From assembly GCA_910589265.1 (NCBI GenBank), contig CAJUTQ010000017.1:11906-75905 (forward strand): DNA of 64,000 nucleotides, written 5' to 3'. Below the pieces are notes generated by a model. The model was given only the letters and a program-made list of their open reading frames with translations. It was not told the origin of the DNA and searched no databases. Made by a program: the position numbers and the translations under genes. Positions 36,411 to 43,992 of this stretch are shown one piece after another (positions within the stretch are counted from its first letter, which is position 1; every line of letters begins with the position of its first letter). The stretch comes from an uncultured Lachnospiraceae bacterium. GTDB taxonomy: Bacteria > Bacillota > Clostridia > Lachnospirales > Lachnospiraceae.

Positions 36411-36920
36411 TTATCTCTCGCTTATCATTCCATACAATTCATGAAAAATTTCTATATGTATTTTCTCATCTTCAATAATTCTCAGTAAATTGGCAACAAT
36501 ATTTTCATCTTTTATGTATTCCATTTGCATTTGATATTTTTCAATGGTTTCCTGTTCTCCATAAATTGCATTTTCCAACATAGTTAATATATGACCTGTA
36601 TATGGATTCGAAGAGGCAGACCAGTAATTCGTTCTCCCTCTGCTGCAGCACCATAGTCTTGGATCTGCCCCAAGAAGCCAAGCTATCCTTGCGAAAATAT
36701 GAAGGTGATGCATTTCCACTACACTAATTTTATGAAAACATTGTGCAATTTCTGGATACTGGTCTTTGGCTATGACACTATTGTAAAAATACATGCTTAC
36801 TGCGGACATCTCCGAGCTGCAATCCCCCACATTGCTTAGCATGGCGCAGGCATACTGTTTATTTTGCTCTTCAATTTGAATTTCTGGATAAGGTTTATCT
36901 GCAGAAAACTGAAAAGACAT
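36411..36920 (-). CDS. Ferritin-like (rubrerythrin-family) protein
   Basis: This 169-aa helical protein has the four-helix di-metal pattern of the ferritin/rubrerythrin superfamily. Glu/His ligands appear in SSEMSAVSMYFYNS, SVVEMHHLHIFARIAWLLG, AIYGEQETIEKY and IIEDEKIHIEIF. There is no rubredoxin domain. Such proteins reduce peroxide or store metal; which is uncertain here. It is a single gene with its own upstream region. Confidence 0.82.
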   Translation of the reverse strand: MSFQFSADKPYPEIQIEEQNKQYACAMLSNVGDCSSEMSAVSMYFYNSVIAKDQYPEIAQCFHKISVVEMHHLHIFARIAWLLGADPRLWCCSRGRTNYWSASSNPYTGHILTMLENAIYGEQETIEKYQMQMEYIKDENIVANLLRIIEDEKIHIEIFHELYGMISER

Positions 36921-37093
36921 GGCATCCTTCCTTTCTTTATACTTTTCTCCAAATTGTACATATTCTTTTAAAGTAAATATATTCTCCCACCATAGAAAAA
37001 ATACAAAAAAAAGTCAAATACTCTGTATTTTCATAAAGGCTGTTCTAATCCTTATGACAGATTATTTGACTAATATATTTTTTATTTATAAAA

Positions 37094-37166
37094 AGCGACA
37101 GACGGGACTCGAACCCGCGACCCCAACCTTGGCAAGGTTGTACTCCACCAACTGAGCCACTGTCGC
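37094..37166 (-). tRNA. tRNA-Gly (GCC)
   Basis: A complete cloverleaf on the minus strand: acceptor stem GCGACAG/CTGTCGC with U discriminator, D arm, anticodon stem CAACC/GGTTG with loop TTGCCAA (anticodon GCC), and T arm with GGTTCGAGTCC. CCA is not encoded. Confidence 0.97.
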
Positions 37167-37210
37167 ATAAAAATTGTCCAATATATGAACTCCTCAACAG
37201 GACAATTCTT

Positions 37211-37239
37211 ATTTTATTATATTTTTTTACTCTTGTCAA
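37211..37239 (-). promoter_or_regulatory. tRNA-Gly promoter
   Basis: TTGACA (37234-37239), a 17-base spacer and TAAAAT (37211-37216) on the minus strand lie about 45 bases before the tRNA. The -35 box overlaps the stop codon of the amidase gene. Confidence 0.75.
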
Positions 37240-38672
37240 GTCCTTCTTCCCATTTTATACTCAAATGTTTCCATTCCCATACGTATTCTTCTTTGCCTCT
37301 CTCTTTTTTTTCTCTTAACAATCGTTCGGCTCCACAAAAGCATTACGATCAATATACCTGTGACTAGTATACCTGCTGTGACAGCTCCTAGTAATAGATA
37401 TACTTCTTCCCTTGTAGTAGATTCTTCTGGGAGCTCTGCTTTTGTTTCTATCGTTTTCTTTTCTTCTATGGGATTTCCTTTTGGAATAGGAGATTCCTCA
37501 AAAACAGGAGTGTCCAAAATAGGGAGAGATTCTTCTATCCTTTCCACTGGCTCCTTTTCCTCTAGAGGAAGGATTGAATCTTCAGAAACAGGATCTGCTG
37601 CCTTCTTCTCCTCTTTTACTTCCTCCTCTAAATAAGGGCTTATTTTTAATGGGTTACTTTCTGTATTCCCTTCATAATTATTGTAAACTTTAGCCACTAC
37701 TTCTTTGTCAAAATCTTTCCCAAGATCCATTTCTATGGCAACAGTCCCTGTATCCTTTGGCCAAAGGGTTAATTCTCCCCACTCCTTCCCTGCATCTGTG
37801 CTGATGGCATAATACATGAGCTTGCTTTCTTCTTCTACTGCTGAAAGCTCAAAGTGGGCAATACCCGTTGTTCTATCATAATCTAGTAAGATAAGCTCCA
37901 CCTTATCTGGATCAGTTGTATCTGGAAGAACAGGTTCCAGGGGAGTCTCCACAATGACGGTAGGTTCCACCTTTGCTTTATATACATTCTTTTTCAAACC
38001 ATAATACTTTGCTACTGCATTTGCATCCCTTTTTCCCAGTTCCCGAAGCTTTTCCTGGCTGTCCATATATTCCCAGTCTTTGCTATCCATATGTCCATGT
38101 TCCACTATGATCGTTGGAATCCCTAAGCTGACTCCGTGACGTATAATTCCATAATAGTCGTTCCCCTCCCTAGATAGCTTTGTCTTTATGCTTCTATCTG
38201 CTAACCCAAGTTCTGTCAGCTCCTTTAAAAAGGTCTCTCCTAACCCTCTGCCCGCTGCGTAATATTCTCCAAAAGCGGATGTCCATATTTCCGCCCCATA
38301 CATTTCATGTCCAAGAGAAGCATTCAAATGAAGACTGATTAAAATATCTCCCCCTACTTGTGCAGCAATTTGGGCTCTCTCTTCCAAGGATATACCTCTA
38401 TCCTCCTCTCTTGTCAAAACAACGGTTAGGTTGCTGTATTGCTCTAGCTCCTCCTTCATTGCCTTAGCAATTTCCAAAGTCATCTCTTTCTCATATTTAT
38501 CATGATAGATTGCTCCTAGCTCTGCTTCGTTGTCTACCCCGCTTCCTCCATGACCAGGATCAATCACAACTGTTATGTTCTGCTTTGCTTCTGTTTGATG
38601 ACCCATAAGAAAAAGAGCGAAACAAAAAAACAGTCCTATGAAATACCTTCTCCATAATCTCTTCTTCTCCAT
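37236..38672 (-). CDS. N-acetylmuramoyl-L-alanine amidase, membrane anchored
   Basis: This 478-aa protein cleaves the bond between N-acetylmuramate and L-alanine in peptidoglycan. An N-terminal signal/membrane segment (about 9-29) is followed by an Amidase_3 domain: zinc ligands His41 in DPGHGG, Glu51 in NEAELGA and the His in SLHLNAS, with the catalytic Glu in VEHGHMDSKDWEYM. After about residue 250 comes a beta-rich domain, then a Pro/Glu-rich linker. The C-terminal membrane helix (about 424-448) has a basic cytoplasmic tail, like cell-wall-associated proteins held at the membrane. It starts only three bases after the GH3-like gene stops, so the two are co-transcribed. Confidence 0.92.
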   Translation of the reverse strand: MEKKRLWRRYFIGLFFCFALFLMGHQTEAKQNITVVIDPGHGGSGVDNEAELGAIYHDKYEKEMTLEIAKAMKEELEQYSNLTVVLTREEDRGISLEERAQIAAQVGGDILISLHLNASLGHEMYGAEIWTSAFGEYYAAGRGLGETFLKELTELGLADRSIKTKLSREGNDYYGIIRHGVSLGIPTIIVEHGHMDSKDWEYMDSQEKLRELGKRDANAVAKYYGLKKNVYKAKVEPTVIVETPLEPVLPDTTDPDKVELILLDYDRTTGIAHFELSAVEEESKLMYYAISTDAGKEWGELTLWPKDTGTVAIEMDLGKDFDKEVVAKVYNNYEGNTESNPLKISPYLEEEVKEEKKAADPVSEDSILPLEEKEPVERIEESLPILDTPVFEESPIPKGNPIEEKKTIETKAELPEESTTREEVYLLLGAVTAGILVTGILIVMLLWSRTIVKRKKRERQRRIRMGMETFEYKMGRRT

Positions 38673-38675
38673 TGC

Positions 38676-40022
38676 TCACCCCACCCCATCCTTATACTTT
38701 AATTGAAATATTCGCAGCAAAGATTCGTTTAGCCTCTCTTGTGTAATCCTTCCACTATTTACAGCTTCTAAAACTCCTGTATAAGCCTCTTTAAAATCTG
38801 CTGGCATCATAATTATATCTGCTCCTGCATGAATGGCCATGATGGCTGCCTCAGAAGAAGAATACTCAGAAGTTATGGCCTTTTGGTTTAATGGAGATGT
38901 GGCGACAATTCCATCAAATCCCAACTCCCCTCTTAGTAAATTTTGTATCATTTCCAAAGATAAAGATGCTGGAACTTCCTCCTCTGCTAAAGAGGGAACT
39001 TTTCCATTGGCCACTACAACAAAATCCGCTCCTGCCTCCATCCCTGCCAAAAAGGGCAAAAGATTTTCTGATTTTATTTCCTCTAAACTTTTTTCAACAA
39101 GAGAGCTTCCCTTTTCTGGATCTCCTTCTCCTCCTCCCATTCCTGGAAAATGAAGAAGAGCTGCACTAACCCCTGCTGCCTGCATACCTTCTACTTGACT
39201 GGCTACCATCTGAGATACGATAGAAACATCTCCTCCAAAGGAACGCTTTCCAATATATGTATTTTTAGAATCTGTTAGAACATCCGCTACAGGAGCCAAA
39301 TTCATGTTAAATCCTAAGGAGGCTAAATATCCTCCAATAATGCCTCCTGCCTCCATAGCCTTGCTCTTATCTCCCCCTGCACCTATGTCACTCATATTTT
39401 CCACTTTAGGCAAATTTTCGATCTTTCCTGCTAGCTGGGAATATTCTCCCCCTTCTTCCCTTATTCCAATAAACAAGGGATATTTGCTAAATTCCTTCGT
39501 ATTCCCTATCATTTCAATAAGCTGGTCTTTTGACTGCACATTCTCTGAAGAATAGATCAGACCTCCCACAGGATACTGAGCCAATGCCTCCTTTGTGGAA
39601 GGCCCTGCCTGCACTACCTTCCCTACGCCTGTAAGCTCCTCTGGAGTAATGAGAAACAAACCAGCTACTTTTTCTTCTAATGTCATGGACATAACAAGAC
39701 TTTGGACTTCCAGTGCAATAACTTCATTTCCCCTGGGTGCCTCCTCATTTTCTACTTGCTCTTGTGCTTTCTGTTCTTCCTCAAATTGTGCAGCCGCCTT
39801 CTGGGCCGCCTGATCTTGTAAAAGTTTTAATGCTTCCTCTGCTGCTGATTTTTCTATCAAAGCTGCCTGTTTTGCCTGCTGAATTTTCCTTACATGCGTA
39901 ATTCCAATAACTGCTCCTACTATTAAAAGAAGGAGAAACAGGACAAGGACAGTATAAGATATCATCATATTTCGTATTTTTCTTTTTCTTCTTAACTCTC
40001 TTCTTTCGTTCTCTTCATTCAT
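38676..40022 (-). CDS. GH3 (NagZ-like) family protein with altered active site
   Basis: This protein of 448 aa has a short basic cytoplasmic N-terminus and one membrane helix (about residues 18-42). A coiled Ala/Gln/Glu segment and a glycoside-hydrolase-3 barrel like beta-N-acetylhexosaminidase NagZ follow. The fold landmarks are there: GFNMNLAPVADV, RSFGGD, LGFDGIVATSPLNQKAI and IHAGADIIMMP. The catalytic residues are not. KHFPGHG reads LHFPGMG, and the Asp nucleophile expected in the V-x-(S/T)-D-D-L segment is replaced (VATSPL). It is probably a binding or regulatory pseudoenzyme. The ATG at 40022 follows GGAGG by five bases. It is paired with the amidase gene. Confidence 0.88.
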   Translation of the reverse strand: MNEENERRELRRKRKIRNMMISYTVLVLFLLLLIVGAVIGITHVRKIQQAKQAALIEKSAAEEALKLLQDQAAQKAAAQFEEEQKAQEQVENEEAPRGNEVIALEVQSLVMSMTLEEKVAGLFLITPEELTGVGKVVQAGPSTKEALAQYPVGGLIYSSENVQSKDQLIEMIGNTKEFSKYPLFIGIREEGGEYSQLAGKIENLPKVENMSDIGAGGDKSKAMEAGGIIGGYLASLGFNMNLAPVADVLTDSKNTYIGKRSFGGDVSIVSQMVASQVEGMQAAGVSAALLHFPGMGGGEGDPEKGSSLVEKSLEEIKSENLLPFLAGMEAGADFVVVANGKVPSLAEEEVPASLSLEMIQNLLRGELGFDGIVATSPLNQKAITSEYSSSEAAIMAIHAGADIIMMPADFKEAYTGVLEAVNSGRITQERLNESLLRIFQLKYKDGVG

Positions 40023-40307
40023 AAGAGCCTCCAATATGGAAATTGTTGATCAGTTCCGTCCTACGCCCTTCTACAGAAGGTTTGAAGGAGAAATTCTGCT
40101 CAATCTTTTCATTATTTTATCCTCTATTATACCTTACTCCCAGTATACATTCAATCTGAAATATTTATTACTCACAAAATCTTCTACTCTTTTGTCTCCC
40201 TTTTTTAATAACAAATACATCTATCCTATCCCCATTGGAAGTTTTCTTTCATGTAAAGAACTAGTAAAGTACTTTCGCGCTTTTGTGTAATAAGGTCTTA
40301 CCTATAA

Positions 40308-40351
40308 AGAAAAAATGGCAGAAACTGTATCTTTGTGATACAATTTCTGCC
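40308..40351 (-). terminator. Terminator after rny
   Basis: On the minus strand a 15-base stem (40337-40351 with 40317-40331, one mismatch) and a five-base loop are followed by ATTTTTTCTTT. The 280 bases between here and the GH3-like gene hold no gene I can support. Confidence 0.88.
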
Positions 40352-40359
40352 TATAAAAC

Positions 40360-41913
40360 CTATTTCGCATAATCCGTTACTCTGGATTCCCTGATTAGGT
40401 TAATTTTAATTTGACCTGGATACTCCAATTCTGCTTCAATCTGTTTGGATATATCTCTTGCTAATAATATCATATCCGCATCGGTCACCTGTTCTGGAAC
40501 TACCATAACACGAATCTCTCTACCTGCCTGAATCGCAAAGGACTTATCAACTCCTTTAAATCCATTTGTAATATCTTCTAATTGTTTTAACCTATTTGTA
40601 TATGTCTCTAGCGTCTCTCTTCTTGCGCCTGGCCTTGCCGCTGATATAGTATCCGCTGCCTGGACAATGCACGCAATAAGAGACTGGGGTTCCACGTCCC
40701 CGTGGTGAGATTCCACACTGTTAATTACAGTTGCAGATTCCTTATATTTTCTACACAGTTCCACTCCAAGTTGGATATGGGATCCTTCTTGTTCATGATC
40801 CACTGCTTTTCCTATGTCGTGAAGAAGGCCTGCTCGTTTTGCCAGCCGGATATCCAAACCGATTTCCGCTGCTAATAAACCAGATAACTGGGCCACTTCA
40901 ATGGAATGCTTTAACGTATTTTGCCCATAGCTTGTCCTAAACTTCATCTTACCTAATAAACGGACTAGCTCTGGGTGAATGCCATGGACGCCAACTTCCA
41001 AAGTGGCTGACTCTCCTTCTTCCCGGATCATGACCTCCACTTCTTTTTGGGCTTTTTCTACCATCTCCTCAATTCTGGCAGGATGAATACGTCCATCTAC
41101 AATTAATTTTTCTAATGCAATTCTCGCTGTTTCTCTTCGAATTGGATCAAATGCAGATAAGATTACGGCTTCTGGAGTATCATCAATAATTAGCTCTACT
41201 CCTGTCAATGTCTCCAAAGTTCGGATATTCCTTCCTTCCCTTCCAATAATTCTTCCCTTCATCTCATCATTGGGAAGCTGAACGACAGAAATCGTTGCTT
41301 CTGCAACATGGTCTGCTGCACATTTTTGGATCGATGACACGACATATTCCTTTGCCTTCTTATCCGCTTCCTCTTTGGCTCTGGTCTCTAAATCTTTCAC
41401 CATAACCGCTGTTTCATGTTTTACTTCGTCTTCAACAATTTTTAAAAGATATTCTTTCGCTTGTTCGGAGGTTAAACCTGAGATTCTTTCTAGTTCCTGT
41501 ACTCGTTGCTCGTTTAATGTTGCCACTTTTTCCTTTTGCTTTGCCAAGGCTTCTTCTTTTGCTGTAAATCCTGCTTCCCGCTTTTCCAAGGCTTCCAGCT
41601 TTTTATCCACATTTTCTTCCTTTTGCTGGATTCTTCTCTCCAAACGCTGGATTTCAGCCCTTCTTTCTTTTGACTCTTTATCAAGCTCATTCTTTGTACG
41701 AATGGACTCTTCTTTGATCTCTAAAAGACTTTCGCGTTTTTTTGTCTCTGCCGTCTTTAATGCTTCGTCTATGATTTCTCTTGCCTTCTCGTCTGCATTT
41801 CCAAGCTTTTCCTCATCTGCTTTTTTCTTTTTTAAGACAGCATAACGGTAAGTAAGAGGAATACTGACTGCAAGAGTTACAACTACAGCAATTAAATAAC
41901 CAACTTCCTGCAC
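40360..41913 (-). CDS. rny: Ribonuclease Y
   Basis: This 517-aa membrane-anchored endoribonuclease initiates mRNA decay in Firmicutes. An N-terminal membrane helix (about 4-24) is followed by a long coiled coil (about 30-200), a KH domain with RIIGREGRNIRTLE, and an HD domain with RAGLLHDIGKAVDHE. The GTG start is preceded by AAGGAGG. Length and order are canonical. Confidence 0.97.
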   Translation of the reverse strand: MQEVGYLIAVVVTLAVSIPLTYRYAVLKKKKADEEKLGNADEKAREIIDEALKTAETKKRESLLEIKEESIRTKNELDKESKERRAEIQRLERRIQQKEENVDKKLEALEKREAGFTAKEEALAKQKEKVATLNEQRVQELERISGLTSEQAKEYLLKIVEDEVKHETAVMVKDLETRAKEEADKKAKEYVVSSIQKCAADHVAEATISVVQLPNDEMKGRIIGREGRNIRTLETLTGVELIIDDTPEAVILSAFDPIRRETARIALEKLIVDGRIHPARIEEMVEKAQKEVEVMIREEGESATLEVGVHGIHPELVRLLGKMKFRTSYGQNTLKHSIEVAQLSGLLAAEIGLDIRLAKRAGLLHDIGKAVDHEQEGSHIQLGVELCRKYKESATVINSVESHHGDVEPQSLIACIVQAADTISAARPGARRETLETYTNRLKQLEDITNGFKGVDKSFAIQAGREIRVMVVPEQVTDADMILLARDISKQIEAELEYPGQIKINLIRESRVTDYAK

Positions 41914-42007
41914 AGGAGCACCTCCTTATTTCGTTTTCATTGTGCGATTATTCATAGAATGAATGTATGTATCTTTTCATCCTAATTAACGAAACTACAA
42001 CAGTTTG

Positions 42008-42036
42008 ATTTTATACTGTTTTCCTAGTCATGTCAA
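42008..42036 (-). promoter_or_regulatory. rny promoter
   Basis: TTGACA (42031-42036), a 17-base spacer and TAAAAT (42008-42013) on the minus strand, with a leader of about 95 bases. The -35 box lies in the last codons of recX. Confidence 0.75.
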
Positions 42037-42642
42037 GTGCATTGTCGTTACTTTATGTAAACTCGACGAAATATCTTCAAATGTAAACCCTTTTCTTAAT
42101 AAATATTGATATATTTTTTGTTTTTCTTTTTCTGTCATTTGAGAAGGAGCTCCACATTTTTTTAAAATAAGCTTTTCAATGAGCTCTGTTTCTCCCCCCT
42201 CTTTTCCCCCTATAACCTGTTCTATTATTTCTCTATCAACCCCCCTTTTATAAAGCTCTGCTTCTATTTGTCTTCTGCTCTTTGTCCTCCCCTTATACTC
42301 CACATACCTTTTGGCATAGGCCTCATCATTAATATAACAAAAACCTTTCACATAGGCGACAGCCTCCTTGATGACATCTTCCTTGTACTTATCTGCCTCC
42401 AGCTTTTTTTGCAGCTCATACTCTGTCAAATCTCTTTTTTCCAATAAATATAAGGCTCTACGTTTTGCCCTCTTTGTCAAAATTTCCTCTGTAATTTTTT
42501 TATATATTTTCTCGTCCAATTCCTGACCTTCTTTCAAGGAAAAAATTTTAAGTTCGCTTTTATAAAGGTAAAAAGCGAACTCATCGTTTAAATAAACCTT
42601 ATATTTTTTTCCAGAAGAAGGCTCTATTTTTGTAATAACCAT
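42028..42642 (-). CDS. recX: Regulatory protein RecX
   Basis: This 204-aa protein modulates RecA filaments. It is made of repeated three-helix modules typical of RecX, for example RALYLLEKRDLTEYELQKKL and GFCYINDEAYAKRYVEYKGRTKSRRQIEAELYKR-type segments. It follows recA by three bases. Confidence 0.93.
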   Translation of the reverse strand: MVITKIEPSSGKKYKVYLNDEFAFYLYKSELKIFSLKEGQELDEKIYKKITEEILTKRAKRRALYLLEKRDLTEYELQKKLEADKYKEDVIKEAVAYVKGFCYINDEAYAKRYVEYKGRTKSRRQIEAELYKRGVDREIIEQVIGGKEGGETELIEKLILKKCGAPSQMTEKEKQKIYQYLLRKGFTFEDISSSLHKVTTMHLT

Positions 42643-42645
42643 GTA

Positions 42646-43764
42646 TTATTTCTCCGCCTTTTCTTCTTTTATCGTTTTTCCTCTCCCCTTTGTCTGTCCT
42701 TTTGTCTCCTCTTTTTCTTCTTCTTTCCCATTTTCCAACACAAGATTTTCCATTGGAGAAGAAGGATCTTCCTCCAATCCAAAATGGATTCTTACCTTTT
42801 TTTCAATCTCCTGACAAATTTCAGGTCTTTCCTTCAAATATGTCTTGGCGTTTTCCCGCCCTTGTCCTATTTTTTCTCCATTATAAGCATACCAGGCGCC
42901 GCTTTTATTGACAATATTGACACTGGCTGCCAAATCCAAAATATCTCCCTCTGTGGAAATTCCCTTTCCAAACATAATATCAAATTCTGCTTCTTTAAAA
43001 GGAGGGGCAATTTTATTTTTTACCACTTTCACCCTTGTGCGGTTTCCAATAACCTCTCCCCCTTGCTTCAAAGCCTCGGTTCTACGTACATCAAGACGAA
43101 CCGATGAGTAAAATTTAAGGGCTCTTCCCCCTGTTGTTGTCTCTGGATTTCCAAACATAATGCCTACCTTCTCCCTGAGCTGGTTAATAAAGATAACTGT
43201 ACAGTGAGACTTACTTATAACGGCTGTCAGTTTCCTTAACGCCTGAGACATTAATCTTGCTTGAAGGCCAACATGGCTATCTCCCATCTCCCCATCAATC
43301 TCCGCCTTGGGAACAAGGGCTGCTACAGAGTCCACAACGATTATGTCTACAGCCCCAGATCGAACCATAGTCTCTGTAATCTCCAAAGCCTGTTCTCCAT
43401 TATCTGGCTGGGAAATATATAAATTGTCAATGTCCACCCCAATACTTTTTGCATATACAGGATCCAAAGCATGCTCTGCGTCAATGAATCCTGCAATGCC
43501 CCCGCTCTTTTGCACCTCTGCAATCATATGTAGCGTAACTGTAGTCTTACCACTGCTCTCAGGACCATATATTTCTACAATTCTTCCCTTTGGAATCCCC
43601 CCTAGTCCAAGGGCGATATCTAAACTTAAAGAACCTGTCGGTACGGTCTCCACATTCATATTTTTCCCTGAATCACCTAATTTCATTACAGATCCTTTTC
43701 CATACTGTTTTTCTATCTGGGACAGGGCCACATCCAGTGCTTTTAATTTATCGTCTTTTTCCAT
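42646..43764 (-). CDS. recA: Recombinase RecA
   Basis: This 372-aa protein is RecA, the strand-exchange recombinase and LexA co-protease. It shows Walker A GPESSGKTT, Walker B IIVVDSVAAL, the L2 region FINQLREKVGIMFGNPETTTGG and a Lys/Glu-rich C-terminal tail. A strong promoter and an SOS box precede it, and recX follows in the same unit. Confidence 0.98.
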   Translation of the reverse strand: MEKDDKLKALDVALSQIEKQYGKGSVMKLGDSGKNMNVETVPTGSLSLDIALGLGGIPKGRIVEIYGPESSGKTTVTLHMIAEVQKSGGIAGFIDAEHALDPVYAKSIGVDIDNLYISQPDNGEQALEITETMVRSGAVDIIVVDSVAALVPKAEIDGEMGDSHVGLQARLMSQALRKLTAVISKSHCTVIFINQLREKVGIMFGNPETTTGGRALKFYSSVRLDVRRTEALKQGGEVIGNRTRVKVVKNKIAPPFKEAEFDIMFGKGISTEGDILDLAASVNIVNKSGAWYAYNGEKIGQGRENAKTYLKERPEICQEIEKKVRIHFGLEEDPSSPMENLVLENGKEEEKEETKGQTKGRGKTIKEEKAEK

Positions 43765-43862
43765 AGAAACTTATCTCCTTCTTATAGTCATAAAAAACTG
43801 TGTATTTTCATGTACACCTAGAGTAGATGAGCCTGGGACATTCTTCCTTTTCATCTTTCTGC

Positions 43863-43874
43863 AAACGTATGTTC
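43863..43874 (-). promoter_or_regulatory. SOS (LexA) box upstream of recA
   Basis: GAACATACGTTT on the minus strand fits the Gram-positive LexA consensus GAAC-RNRY-GTTY. It lies just downstream of the recA -10 box, which suits repression by LexA. Confidence 0.75.
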
Positions 43875-43887
43875 TTTTTGTTTATCT

Positions 43888-43916
43888 ATCATAAACTATT
43901 TCTTTTTATTTGTCAA
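43888..43916 (-). promoter_or_regulatory. recA promoter
   Basis: TTGACA (43911-43916), a 17-base spacer and TATGAT (43888-43893) on the minus strand, about 125 bases before the recA start. Confidence 0.85.
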
Positions 43917-43992
43917 TTCTTTTTTCTCACTGGTCAAGAGTTATATTATTCTGCATATAGAATAATATCATATATTTTTCTTTTTTACAAGC

